A stretch of 64,000 bases of DNA from Arthrobacter gallicola (lineage in GTDB: Bacteria; Actinomycetota; Actinomycetes; Actinomycetales; Micrococcaceae), in the NCBI RefSeq assembly GCF_014836775.1, contig NZ_JACSQD010000007.1, positions 215,532 to 279,531 of the forward strand, in the 5' to 3' direction. Below the pieces are notes generated by a model. It was given only the letters and a program-made list of their open reading frames with translations, made no database searches and was not told where the DNA came from. Shown in pieces: positions 52,704 through 61,608 of this stretch. Each line of letters opens with the position of its first letter. The first letter of the stretch is position 1. Both the position numbers and the translations under genes were made by a program.

Positions 52704-53582
52704 CTACGCCGCAGCCTCTGCCTTGTTGGCATCGATCGCTGCCTGGACCGTCTCAACGAAGGTGTTCAGGTCGCCCTCGGAGCCGTTGATGTAGACGGTG
52801 GGGGTGCCGCTCACCTCGGCCGCACGGGCCATGGAATCTGCGTACTTCACAAAGGTGCGGAAGCCGTCGCCGGTGATGCAGTCTTCGACCCCGGAGGCAC
52901 CGGCGGATTCGGCCATGTCAACCAGGGCAGCGTTGTCGATTTCCCCGTTCGGGTACTGGGCGAAGATGGCCTTCATAAAGCCCCAGTAGGACTCAGGGCT
53001 GGAATCGGCCACGCAGGCAGCCGCATTGGCGCCGCGCGAAGAGTAGTTCGTGGGAGATCCGCGGTCCAGGAAGGCAACCGTGCGGTATTCGTACGTGACC
53101 TCTCCGGCGTCGAGCCACGACTCGATCTGTGCGCCGTAGGTGGAGGCGAAGTCCGCGCAGTGCACGCAGTTAACGTCCACGTATTCGACGATCTGGACGG
53201 GCTCGCCCGGGGCAGCAGCTTCCACGCCGGCAGGAACGGTCTCACCGGCGGCGTTGGTGGTGGTTGCCTCGGGCAGGTTGTTGACGTCCACCTCCAGCGG
53301 TTCCGTCGGTTCCAGCGAGGAAGACGAGGTGAGGGTGATGCCGCCGTTGATGTTGCTGTTGGCCGGCGCAGGGCCTGCATCCGGAATCCCGCCGCGGACG
53401 CTGTTGATCACAACGACGGCGATGATCACCAGAACCGCGACGATGCCGACCACAATGCCCCAGCGGGTCAGGAGCTTGTTGCGGCGTTCCTTCTTCAGCT
53501 GCTCCTCACGCAGGGCGCGTGCCTTCTCGCGCGCCGCGGCCTGGCGGTCAGCCTTGGTCGGCTTGGGGTTCCGGTCACTCAT
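52704..53582 (-). CDS. Membrane-anchored DsbA-family thioredoxin protein
   Basis: 292 residues: a basic cytoplasmic N-terminus, one membrane helix (about residues 42-62: WGIVVGIVAVLVIIAVVVIN), a Ser/Thr/Pro linker and an extracytoplasmic DsbA-like domain with active-site CVHC (YVDVNCVHCADFASTYG), a helical insert, and a cis-Pro loop SGTPTVYINGS. It should make or shuffle disulfides in secreted proteins. Starts at the ATG at 53582; divergent from otsA. Terminator hairpin follows. Confidence 0.88.
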   Translation of the reverse strand: MSDRNPKPTKADRQAAAREKARALREEQLKKERRNKLLTRWGIVVGIVAVLVIIAVVVINSVRGGIPDAGPAPANSNINGGITLTSSSSLEPTEPLEVDVNNLPEATTTNAAGETVPAGVEAAAPGEPVQIVEYVDVNCVHCADFASTYGAQIESWLDAGEVTYEYRTVAFLDRGSPTNYSSRGANAAACVADSSPESYWGFMKAIFAQYPNGEIDNAALVDMAESAGASGVEDCITGDGFRTFVKYADSMARAAEVSGTPTVYINGSEGDLNTFVETVQAAIDANKAEAAA

Positions 53583-53747
53583 ATTTCCTCATGTCTCTCA
53601 GGCGGCCACCGTACCGGCGGCATCGGGCAACACAGTGCACTAGGGACAACGATATCCCGCACGCCATCCTCAACGGTTTGGAGCGGTACAAAGGTTCCCG
53701 GGTTGGATAGAGTGGCAAAGAGACAAGTCGACTTAGGAGTGCAAAAA

Positions 53748-55205
53748 GTGAACGCTGTTGCCGCGGAATCGAACACCGAGATTTCTACGGACGGGTACGG
53801 CGATTACGACTTCATTGTGGTCTCCAACCGGTTGCCCGTGGACCGGGTCACGGACGCCAGCGGAGATTCCTGGCGCCGCTCCCCCGGCGGGCTGGTCACC
53901 GCCCTGGCCCCGGTGATGGCCAAGGCCGACGGCGCCTGGGTTGGCTGGCATGGCGCGCCCGATGAGACCCTGGAACCCTTCGACCACGGAAACATGCACC
54001 TGCGTCCCGTACCGCTGAGTGCCTCCGAGGTGGAGCTCTACTACGAAGGTTTCTCCAACGCCACGCTGTGGCCGCTGTACCACGACGTCATTGCGCCCCC
54101 GGAGTTCCACCGAACCTGGTGGGACTCCTACCGCACCGTGAACCGCCGCTTCGCCGAAGCCGCGGCGGAGGTCGCCGCTGAAGGGGCCACCGTCTGGGTG
54201 CAGGACTACCAGCTGCAGCTGGTGCCGCAGCTGCTGCGCAATCTCCGTCCGGATCTCAAGATCGGGTTCTTCAACCACATTCCCTTCCCCCCGCTGGAGA
54301 TTTTTGCCCAGCTGCCCTGGCGCAAGGACATCATCGCCGGCCTGCTGGGTGCCGACCTGATCGGGTTCCAGCGCCCCAGCGACACCGCGAACTTCCTCCG
54401 CTGTGTCCGCCGGTTCGCGGGACACTCCGTGCGCCAGCAGCAGGTGCACGTCACCGGAGAGGACGGGTCCAGCTACGTTTCGCGCGCGGAGGCCTTCCCG
54501 ATTTCCATTGACGTCAGCCAGATCACCGAACTCGCCAAGCGCGAGGATGTCATTGAGCGGTCCAAGCAGATCCGCCGCGAACTCGGCAACCCCAAGGTCA
54601 TCCTGCTCGGTGTGGACCGCCTGGACTACACCAAGGGCATCAGCCACCGCCTCAAGGCCTACGGCGAGCTTCTCGAAGACGGCCGGATCAGTGTGGAGGA
54701 CGCCGCCCTGATCCAGGTCGCCAGCCCCAGCCGCGAGCGCGTGGAACAGTACCGGCTGCTCCGCGAAGAAGTCGAAGGCACCGTTGGCCGGATCAACGGC
54801 ACCTACGACACCATGTCCAACACCGCCATCCGCTACCTGCACCACTCCTACCCGGTGGAGGAAATGGTTGCCCTCTACCTGGCCTCCGACGTCATGCTGG
54901 TCACCGCGCTGCGCGACGGCATGAATCTGGTCGCCAAGGAGTACGTGGCGGCGCGCACCGAGAACACCGGCGTGCTGGTGCTCAGCGAATTCGCCGGCGC
55001 GGCGGACCAGCTGCGCCAGGCGGTGCTGGTCAATCCGCACGACATCGACCGGCTCAAGGACGCGGTTGTTAATGCCATCAACATGCCGCCGCGTGAGGCC
55101 CAGCGCCGCATGCGGCTGATGCGCCGCCAGGTTCTGCAGAACGACGTCGAACGCTGGTCGCAGAACTTCCTCAATGCCCTGCGAATGGAAGGTGAGCAGC
55201 AGTGA
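53748..55205 (+). CDS. otsA: Trehalose-6-phosphate synthase
   Basis: 485-residue GT20 glycosyltransferase that makes trehalose-6-phosphate from UDP-glucose and glucose-6-phosphate. Conserved stretches are FIVVSNRLPVDR, SPGGLVTALAPV, WVQDYQLQLVPQLLR, GVDRLDYTKGI and LRDGMNLVAKEYVA. The GTG at 53748 has AGGAG about 9 bases upstream; the longer open frame (from 52698) is antisense of the DsbA-like gene. TAGAGT at 53707 is a possible -10 box. Coupled to otsB by a GTGA overlap. Confidence 0.96.
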   Translation: MNAVAAESNTEISTDGYGDYDFIVVSNRLPVDRVTDASGDSWRRSPGGLVTALAPVMAKADGAWVGWHGAPDETLEPFDHGNMHLRPVPLSASEVELYYEGFSNATLWPLYHDVIAPPEFHRTWWDSYRTVNRRFAEAAAEVAAEGATVWVQDYQLQLVPQLLRNLRPDLKIGFFNHIPFPPLEIFAQLPWRKDIIAGLLGADLIGFQRPSDTANFLRCVRRFAGHSVRQQQVHVTGEDGSSYVSRAEAFPISIDVSQITELAKREDVIERSKQIRRELGNPKVILLGVDRLDYTKGISHRLKAYGELLEDGRISVEDAALIQVASPSRERVEQYRLLREEVEGTVGRINGTYDTMSNTAIRYLHHSYPVEEMVALYLASDVMLVTALRDGMNLVAKEYVAARTENTGVLVLSEFAGAADQLRQAVLVNPHDIDRLKDAVVNAINMPPREAQRRMRLMRRQVLQNDVERWSQNFLNALRMEGEQQ

Positions 55206-55975
55206 TCCCTCTGGAGCTCCGCACCGCCCTGGCCACGCTGTCCACGGCGGATGAACTGCTGGTCGCCACGGACTTCGATGGCGTGATGGCGCCCCTGGTC
55301 AAACGCGCGGAAGACGCCCGCCCGCTGCCGGAGTCCGCGGCCGCCCTGCGCTCCCTGGCCGAGGTGCCGCACACGGCTACCGCCCTGATTTCCGGGCGTG
55401 CGCTGGCGAGCCTGCGCCACGCCGCCAGCCCGGAACCGGAAACTCTGCTGGTGGGCAGCCACGGCGCCGAGACCTGGACCGGGCCCAACGCCGAACCGCT
55501 GCAGCTCACGCCGGAACAGGCGGACCTGCTGGCCCGGGCCCGGCAGGCCGTCGCGTCCGTGGTGGATTCCTCTCCCGGCTGCCGGCTCGAGGACAAGCCC
55601 GCCGGCGTCGTTCTGCACACCCGCGAAGCCGCGGACGACGTCGCCTCCGCAGCGGTGGATGCCGCCCGCCTCCGGCTGGGCGAGCTGGACGGCGTGCAGG
55701 TCACGGACGGCAAGCGGGTGCTCGAGGCGTCGGTGGTGCATTCGAACAAGGGCGAAGCGATCCGCGCGCTGCGTGAACTGACCGGCGCGACGGCGGTGCT
55801 CTTCGCCGGCGACGACGTCACGGACGAAGACGCGTTCGCTGCCCTGCAGCACGGTGATGTGGGAATTAAGGTGGGGCCCGGTGCCACGGCGGCCGGCTTT
55901 CGGGTGGACTCGCCCGAGGAATTCGGCGAAGCACTGGCGCATCTGCTGCAGCTGCGCCGCGCCGTGGAGGATTAA
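55202..55975 (+). CDS. otsB: Trehalose-6-phosphate phosphatase
   Basis: 257-residue HAD-superfamily phosphatase. The nucleophile motif LVATDFDGVMAPLV near the start, LISGRALASL, and the C-terminal FAGDDVTDEDAFAAL complete the active site. It removes phosphate from the OtsA product to give trehalose, for osmotic and stress protection. GTG start overlaps the otsA stop by four bases. A hairpin at 56028 follows. Confidence 0.95.
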   Translation: MIPLELRTALATLSTADELLVATDFDGVMAPLVKRAEDARPLPESAAALRSLAEVPHTATALISGRALASLRHAASPEPETLLVGSHGAETWTGPNAEPLQLTPEQADLLARARQAVASVVDSSPGCRLEDKPAGVVLHTREAADDVASAAVDAARLRLGELDGVQVTDGKRVLEASVVHSNKGEAIRALRELTGATAVLFAGDDVTDEDAFAALQHGDVGIKVGPGATAAGFRVDSPEEFGEALAHLLQLRRAVED

Positions 55976-56027
55976 CCCTCTCGGCCGCAGCCTTTGCTTC
56001 TGCCTCTTGACAGGCATGGCATACTGA

Positions 56028-56059
56028 GCGTGATGGGCGCCACACGGGGCCCATCACGC
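56028..56059 (+). promoter_or_regulatory. Inverted repeat in the leader of the msmK-type gene
   Basis: GCGTGATGGGC and GCCCATCACGC (perfect 11-bp arms, 10-base spacer) lie about 15 bases after TTGACA (56007-56012) and 73 bases before the ATPase start. It may be an operator, a 5'-leader hairpin, or the terminator of otsAB. No T-run follows. Confidence 0.5.
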
Positions 56060-56131
56060 TGCTTCACAATTACATATCCACCCATTCACAACGGATCGTC
56101 GGGCACGTACCTGCCCGTGAAGGGAAACATC

Positions 56132-57220
56132 ATGGCAACGGTAACGTTCGACCAAGCTACACGGCTGTACCCGGGCACTGACCGCCCCGCAGTCGACAAT
56201 CTCAGCCTCGAGATCGCCGACGGCGAATTCCTGGTCCTCGTAGGCCCCTCCGGCTGCGGCAAATCCACCTCCCTGCGCATGCTGGCCGGCTTGGAAGACG
56301 TTGATTCCGGACGCATCCTCATCGGTGACCGTGACGTCACCGATGTCCCGCCCAAAGACCGCGACATTGCCATGGTGTTCCAGAACTATGCGCTCTACCC
56401 GCACATGTCTGTCGCGGACAACATGGGCTTCGCGCTGAAGATCGCCGGAGTTCCCAAGGAAGAACGGCTGGACCGGGTCCGCGAGGCGGCAAAGCTGCTG
56501 GACCTCGAGGAATATCTGGACCGCAAGCCCAAGGCGCTCTCCGGTGGCCAGCGCCAGCGGGTGGCCATGGGACGCGCCATCGTGCGTAACCCGCAGGTCT
56601 TCCTGATGGATGAGCCGCTCTCCAACCTTGACGCCAAGCTCCGGGTCCAGACCCGCACGCAGATCGCGTCCCTGACCCGCCGGCTGGGTGTCACCACTGT
56701 CTACGTCACCCACGACCAGGTGGAGGCCATGACCATGGGTGACCGGGTGGCGGTGCTCAAGGACGGGATCCTCCAGCAGGTGGATACCCCGCGCAACCTC
56801 TACGACAAGCCGATGAACGTGTTCGTTGCCGGTTTTATGGGCTCGCCCGCTATGAACCTGCTCGAACTGCCGGTCACGGAAGGCGGAGTCACCTTCGGCG
56901 GCACTGTCTACCCGGTGCCGCGGAGCATCCTCGATGCGGCCGCCGGCAATACCGTCACGTTCGGAGTGCGGCCCGAAGACATGGACGTGGCTGCTCCCGG
57001 TGAGGGGTTGAAGGTGGAAGTGGACGTAGTCGAGGAGCTCGGGGCAGACGCCTTCGTCTACGGCCACACCTTCCTGGACGGCCAGGAGTACGACATCACG
57101 GCCCGGGTGGATGCCCGGAAGCCGCCGGCCAAGGGCGACACCCTGTATGTCCGCCCCAAGCCGGGCCACGTGCACCTGTTTGACACCAGCACCGGTAAGC
57201 GGCTCGCGGACGAGGCGTAG
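56132..57220 (+). CDS. msmK: Sugar ABC transporter ATP-binding protein, MsmK/UgpC type
   Basis: 362-residue ATPase: Walker A GPSGCGKST, Q-loop FQNYALYPHMSV, signature LSGGQRQRV, Walker B VFLMDEPLSNLD, H-loop YVTHDQVEAM, and a C-terminal regulatory domain (FGVRPEDMDV). Stand-alone MsmK-type ATPases serve several sugar importers that lack their own; the MalE-MalF system at the window start shows no ATPase and is a candidate user. AAGGGA lies 8 bases before the ATG at 56132; the extra frame upstream runs through the promoter. Confidence 0.92.
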   Translation: MATVTFDQATRLYPGTDRPAVDNLSLEIADGEFLVLVGPSGCGKSTSLRMLAGLEDVDSGRILIGDRDVTDVPPKDRDIAMVFQNYALYPHMSVADNMGFALKIAGVPKEERLDRVREAAKLLDLEEYLDRKPKALSGGQRQRVAMGRAIVRNPQVFLMDEPLSNLDAKLRVQTRTQIASLTRRLGVTTVYVTHDQVEAMTMGDRVAVLKDGILQQVDTPRNLYDKPMNVFVAGFMGSPAMNLLELPVTEGGVTFGGTVYPVPRSILDAAAGNTVTFGVRPEDMDVAAPGEGLKVEVDVVEELGADAFVYGHTFLDGQEYDITARVDARKPPAKGDTLYVRPKPGHVHLFDTSTGKRLADEA

Positions 57221-57332
57221 CTCCAGCAACTCTGTGCACGTGCGGTGGTCTTTCCCCTGAACTAGACTGCAGGGAGAGGCCACCGCACCGGTTTAACCGG
57301 TTAAGACAGAGTCCACAGAAGGCATACCGCCC

Positions 57333-58694
57333 ATGACTGAAGCTGCGCGCGCCAACCAGCGCGATGTACCCACGGACCAAGAGCAGTCGAAACCCTCCCC
57401 GCTGGAGACGGCCAATGCATCCCAGGCCCCGTTGGGTTCCCTGCACATTACTGCCGCCTCAATGGACCCGGCGCTGCTGGATCTGCCGTGGTCCATTCCG
57501 CTGGAGGACTGGCCCAAGGAAAACCTCGCAGCCCTCCCCCGCGGCATCTCCAGGCACGTTGTCCGGTTCGCCAAGCTCGGCGATTCCCTGATCGCCATCA
57601 AGGAGACCAGCGAGCGGGTGGCTCTGCGGGAGTACGAAATGCTTCGCAAGCTCCGGCGGCTCAACATTCCCTGTGTTGCCCCCGTGGCGGTGATTACCGG
57701 CCGCACCGACCTGAACGGGGACGAGCTCGCCCCGGTGCTGGTGACCCGGCACCTGCGCTTCTCCCTGCCCTACCGTGCGGTCTTCTCACAGACCCTGCGC
57801 GCGGTGACGTTGACCCGGTTGATCGATGCCCAGGCGCTGCTGCTGGTCCGCCTGCATCTCGCGGGCTTCTACTGGGGTGATGTGTCGCTCTCCAACACGC
57901 TCTTCCGGCGCGATGCCGGGGCGTTCGCGGCTTACCTGGTTGACGCTGAAACGGGTGAACTGTATCCCGAGCTCTCGCCCGGGCAGCGCGAGTACGACCT
58001 TGAGATAGCCCGGGTGAACATTGCCGGTGAACTTATGGACCTGGCTGAGGGCGGCCTGATCGAGGAAGACGTCGATCCACTGGCCACCAGCGAACGCATC
58101 ATGGACAGCTACCGGAACCTTTGGGCTGAACTCACCGAGCAGGAGTCCTTCGAGCTCGGTGACCGCTGGCGGGTCAACGCCCGGATTCGCCGCCTGAATG
58201 ATCTGGGGTTCGACGTCGACGAACTCACCATCCGCACCACCCCTGACGGCTCCCAGGTGCAGCTGCAGCCCAAGGTGGTCGACGCCGGCCATCACCAGCG
58301 CCGTCTGCTCCGCCTCACCGGGCTGGACGCCCAGGAAAACCAGGCCCGCCGGCTGCTGAACGACCTGGACTCCTACCGCGCGGACAACCATCCCGACCTC
58401 GATGAAGAGCTCAGTGCGCACCTCTGGGTCACCCAGGTTTTCGAACCGATCGTGAAGTCAGTGCCGCGTGAGCTGGGCAGCAAACTGGAACAGGCAGAAG
58501 TGGTCCATGAGGTCCTGGAACACCGCTGGTACCTCTCTGAAAAGGAAAACCGGAACGTAGGCCTTGCCGAAGCGGTGCAGTCCTACCTCGATACGGAGCT
58601 GCGGCACCGCCGGGATGAAGCTGCGATCCTGCTCAATCCGGACACCAAAACCATGCGCATCCTCGAGGGCGGCGGAACGCCGGACCAGCCCTAG
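57333..58694 (+). CDS. DUF4032 domain protein (kinase-like fold)
   Basis: 453-residue cytoplasmic protein. The first half resembles lipopolysaccharide-kinase-like folds: LIAIKETSERVALREYEMLR (possible ATP lysine) and LHLAGFYWGDVSLSNTLFR then YLVDAETGELY (possible catalytic and metal residues). The second half is the DUF4032 C-terminal region. Common in actinobacteria, function unknown; phosphotransfer is inferred. The gene is preceded by AACCGGTT-type repeats and followed by a strong terminator. Confidence 0.85.
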   Translation: MTEAARANQRDVPTDQEQSKPSPLETANASQAPLGSLHITAASMDPALLDLPWSIPLEDWPKENLAALPRGISRHVVRFAKLGDSLIAIKETSERVALREYEMLRKLRRLNIPCVAPVAVITGRTDLNGDELAPVLVTRHLRFSLPYRAVFSQTLRAVTLTRLIDAQALLLVRLHLAGFYWGDVSLSNTLFRRDAGAFAAYLVDAETGELYPELSPGQREYDLEIARVNIAGELMDLAEGGLIEEDVDPLATSERIMDSYRNLWAELTEQESFELGDRWRVNARIRRLNDLGFDVDELTIRTTPDGSQVQLQPKVVDAGHHQRRLLRLTGLDAQENQARRLLNDLDSYRADNHPDLDEELSAHLWVTQVFEPIVKSVPRELGSKLEQAEVVHEVLEHRWYLSEKENRNVGLAEAVQSYLDTELRHRRDEAAILLNPDTKTMRILEGGGTPDQP

Positions 58695-58703
58695 CTGCCT
58701 ATG

Positions 58704-58735
58704 CGAAAGGCCGGGCCCGAGGGCCCGGCCTTTCG
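58704..58735 (+). terminator. Strong terminator after the DUF4032 gene
   Basis: Perfect 15-bp stem CGAAAGGCCGGGCCC / GGGCCCGGCCTTTCG with a tight loop, between the stops of two convergent genes; it can serve both. Confidence 0.8.
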
Positions 58736-58776
58736 CGGGATTTACAGGTTGTGCAGCGTTACAGCTGTCTCAGCCC

Positions 58777-59565
58777 CTAGAGCGACTGTTCGAATCCCGA
58801 GGAATTGACGTTGCACTCATAGGTCATACCGTCGACGACGTGGGTCCCCGTGCCGTACTCCGCACAGACTTCCACAACGTTGACAACCGCACCGGCGGCA
58901 AACACGAAAATGAAAATCGTAATCAGCAGGGTGATCAGGAAGACGATGGCACCCACGATGATGCCGGCCAGAGCAACACCGTTGCGTTCGTTGGCCTTAC
59001 GTGCCTGGACCAGGCCCACGATGCTCAGGATCAGGCCCACCAGTGAGGCATACGGGATGAAGATCAAGCAGGACAGCACCAGCCCAACGATTCCCAGGAC
59101 CCTTCCGGGCTTCTGCGCGGGAGTCTGATACGTCCCGGGGTAACCGTAGTTTGGCGCACCGCCAGGAGCCCCCTGGCCATAAGGAGCCTGCTGCCCATAA
59201 GGCTGCCCATAAGGGGCCTGCTGGCTAAAGGGCTGCTGCTGACCGTAGGGCTGTTGCTGACCATAAGCGGGCGGCTCGCCGTAAGGGCCCTGCTGGCCGA
59301 AAGACTCCTGCGTCCCGGCCTGTTCGCCGTACTGTCCGTAGAGCGGCTGGGTGGGTGCCTCAGCGCTGGGCGGTGTGCTGTCGGATGGCTGAGCGCTGCC
59401 GGACGTCGGGGTGTCGCCGGACGTCGGCGCGCTGGGGCGAGCCGGTGCGGCAGACCCGGCGTTCCGCTCCCCCGGCGTGGATTCGTTGGGCGGCTGTCCC
59501 GGCGCAGCGAAGCCGTTCGGCTCGCCGGCCGCCTGACCGGCGTCGTCGTTGCGGTTCTCTGGCAT
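58777..59565 (-). CDS. DUF4190 domain membrane protein with Pro/Gln/Tyr-rich N-terminus
   Basis: 262 residues. Residues 1 to about 145 are low complexity: an acidic/Pro-rich start, then repeats of (P/A)YGQQQP-type units. Two membrane helices follow (about 160-195 and 205-235), the first having VLGIVGLVLSCLIFIPYASL and the hinge RKANERNGVALAGIIVGAIV that marks DUF4190. The last 40 residues form an extracytoplasmic tail with two Cys (VEVCAEYG, YECNVNSSG). AGGGGG lies 6 bases before the ATG at 59565; ATGs at 59586 and 59628 are alternatives. Function unknown. Confidence 0.8.
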   Translation of the reverse strand: MPENRNDDAGQAAGEPNGFAAPGQPPNESTPGERNAGSAAPARPSAPTSGDTPTSGSAQPSDSTPPSAEAPTQPLYGQYGEQAGTQESFGQQGPYGEPPAYGQQQPYGQQQPFSQQAPYGQPYGQQAPYGQGAPGGAPNYGYPGTYQTPAQKPGRVLGIVGLVLSCLIFIPYASLVGLILSIVGLVQARKANERNGVALAGIIVGAIVFLITLLITIFIFVFAAGAVVNVVEVCAEYGTGTHVVDGMTYECNVNSSGFEQSL

Positions 59566-59788
59566 GTTTCCCCCTGGGGCGCTCATCGTCAGTTGCTGGC
59601 CGGCGGACAGCTGCAGCTGTTCCGGCAATCGCCGCCAGTCTATCCTGCAGCGTTCCGGCTAGGCTGGGTCCGTAAGGGTGCTTCCCCACGTCAGCGGCCT
59701 GTCCAGGTGCATTCCGGGCTCGGGTGCCCGGCTGTGCAACCGGGGCCGCGCAGCTGTGGGAACAATCACCACCATATTTAGGCACAGG

Positions 59789-59804
59789 CGCCGGGAACCC
59801 GGCG
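59789..59804. repeat. Inverted repeat upstream of the second alpha-glucosidase
   Basis: CGCCGGGAACCCGGCG, perfect 7-bp arms around AA, 50 bases before the gene. It does not resemble the LacI operator at 2817. Confidence 0.5.
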
Positions 59805-59854
59805 TTAACCCATAGGTAAGCAGCCTGACCAGCGTGAAAAGGATGATTCTGTCC

Positions 59855-61579
59855 ATGGACAATGCCCTCCGCGAAACCTCAAGAACTTCAACAGAGCTCC
59901 AGCTGGTGCCGGTCCATGAGGCTTCCGCTGAACGCGACCGTCAGTGGTGGCGCTCCAGCGTGATCTACCAGATCTACCCCCGTTCCTTCCGCGACCTCCG
60001 CGGCGACGGCATCGGTGACCTTCCCGGCATCACCGCCGAAATCCCCGCCCTCGCCGAACTGGACATCGACGCCATCTGGCTCTCCCCGTTCTACAAATCC
60101 CCCCAGAAAGACGCCGGCTACGACGTCGCCGACTACTGCTCCGTCGACCCCCTCTTCGGCACCCTGGAAGACTTCGATGCCCTCGTCGCCACCGCAAAGG
60201 CACACAGCATCCGGGTGATCGTTGACCTGGTCCCCAACCACTGCTCCGACCAGCATCCCCTCTTCCAGGCCGCCCTCGCCGCCCCGGAAAACTCCCCCGC
60301 CCGGGACATGTTCATCTTCCGCGACGGCACCGGAGAAAACGGCGAAAACCCGCCAAACAACTGGCAGTCCCACTTCGGCGGTCCCGCCTGGACCCGCATC
60401 ACCAACCCCGACGGCACCCCGGGCCAGTGGTACCTGCACCTCTTCGACTCCACCCAGCCCGACTTCAACTGGGACAACCCCGCCGTCCACAAGGAATTCG
60501 AACGCATCCTGCGCTTCTGGCTCGACCGCGGCGTCGGCGGCTTCCGCGTGGACGTCGCGCACGCCCTGATCAAAAAGTCCGGTCTCCCGGACTGGGGCGG
60601 CCGCGCCGACGGCGCCTCCATCGAAGGCTTCCCCGGCCACGAGGCACCCATGTTCGGCCAAGCCGGAATCCACGACATTTACCGGTCCTGGCGCAAAATC
60701 CTCGAGGACTACGACGGCGACCGCGTGCTCTGCGCCGAAGCCACCATCGACCCGCTGGACCGGCTCACCGACTGGGTCCGGTCCGACGAAATGCACCAGG
60801 CCTTTAACTTCGCCTACCTCCACCACCCCTGGGACGCCGGGAATCTGCGCAGCACCATCGAAACCTCCCTCAAAGCGTTCGACAAGGTCGGTGCCCCCAC
60901 CACCTGGGTGCTCTCCAACCACGACGTCGTCCGCCACGTCTCCCGGTTCGGGCTGCAGAGCCATGATCTGCGCAGCGGCGACGGGATCGGGCCCGACGAT
61001 GCCCAGCCGGACCACGTCCTCGGACTGTCCCGGGCACGTGCGGCAACCCTGCTGATGCTCGGCCTGCCCGGCGGGGTCTACCTCTACCAGGGCGAGGAAC
61101 TCGGCCTGCCCGACCACACCATGATTCCGCACGCCTACCGGCAGGATCCGACGTTCCACCGGACGGATGGTGTCCGCGTGGGCCGGGACGGCTCGCGGGT
61201 GCCATTGCCCTGGGTGGCGGACGCGCCGTCGTACGGGTTCAGCAGCACCGGCAAGTCCTGGCTGCCGCAGCCGGAAGTCTGGGGCACCCATTCCAGGGAT
61301 ATCCAGGAACGGAACCCGGATTCCACACTGCACATGTATAAGACAGCCCTCAGGCTGCGGCAGGAACTCGGCCTGGGCCACGGGTCGCTGGCCTGGTGGC
61401 CGGAGCACGATGCCGAGGGCGTTGTTGCTTTCGTGAACAACGGGGTGCTGGTGGCGATGAACATGGGCACCGAACCCGTGGAGCTGCCGGAATTCGAGAT
61501 CCTGCATCAAAGCTCGCCGGGGGCCATGGAGCACACCCGGCTCCGCCCCAACCGGACGGTCTGGATGCGGGTAGCCTAG
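59855..61579 (+). CDS. Alpha-glucosidase, glycoside hydrolase family 13 (copy 2)
   Basis: 574-residue paralogue of the enzyme at 2863, of the same length, with the same catalytic Asp, Glu and Asp (GFRVDVAHAL, LCAEATIDPL, LSNHDVVRH). The start at 59855 (AAGGATG 9 bases upstream) gives the same codon numbering as copy 1; in-frame starts at 59834 (GTG) and 59843 are alternatives. Codons 17 to about 366 are encoded by DNA that appears identical to copy 1, while the first 16 and the last 208 codons differ. No LacI-type operator is found upstream, so the two copies are probably expressed under different conditions. Stands alone beside a convergent oxidase gene. Confidence 0.9.
   Translation: MDNALRETSRTSTELQLVPVHEASAERDRQWWRSSVIYQIYPRSFRDLRGDGIGDLPGITAEIPALAELDIDAIWLSPFYKSPQKDAGYDVADYCSVDPLFGTLEDFDALVATAKAHSIRVIVDLVPNHCSDQHPLFQAALAAPENSPARDMFIFRDGTGENGENPPNNWQSHFGGPAWTRITNPDGTPGQWYLHLFDSTQPDFNWDNPAVHKEFERILRFWLDRGVGGFRVDVAHALIKKSGLPDWGGRADGASIEGFPGHEAPMFGQAGIHDIYRSWRKILEDYDGDRVLCAEATIDPLDRLTDWVRSDEMHQAFNFAYLHHPWDAGNLRSTIETSLKAFDKVGAPTTWVLSNHDVVRHVSRFGLQSHDLRSGDGIGPDDAQPDHVLGLSRARAATLLMLGLPGGVYLYQGEELGLPDHTMIPHAYRQDPTFHRTDGVRVGRDGSRVPLPWVADAPSYGFSSTGKSWLPQPEVWGTHSRDIQERNPDSTLHMYKTALRLRQELGLGHGSLAWWPEHDAEGVVAFVNNGVLVAMNMGTEPVELPEFEILHQSSPGAMEHTRLRPNRTVWMRVA
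59903..60953 (+). repeat. 1,051-bp repeat shared with 2911-3961
   Basis: Second copy of the apparently exact repeat inside the alpha-glucosidase genes, 56,992 bases from the first and in the same orientation. Ends are abrupt on both sides. Confidence 0.9.
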
Positions 61580-61608
61580 GGGCAGCTTCCTCCGGGTGAG
61601 GCCAGCGG

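Noticed and set aside
52698..55205. 835-residue plus-strand frame
   Set aside because: The first 350 codons are the antisense of the DsbA-like gene; the real gene is otsA from the GTG at 53748.
59888..61534. 548-residue minus-strand frame opposite the second glucosidase
   Set aside because: High-GC shadow frame: no start signal, Gly/Val-rich translation, and the plus strand holds a clear GH13 enzyme.
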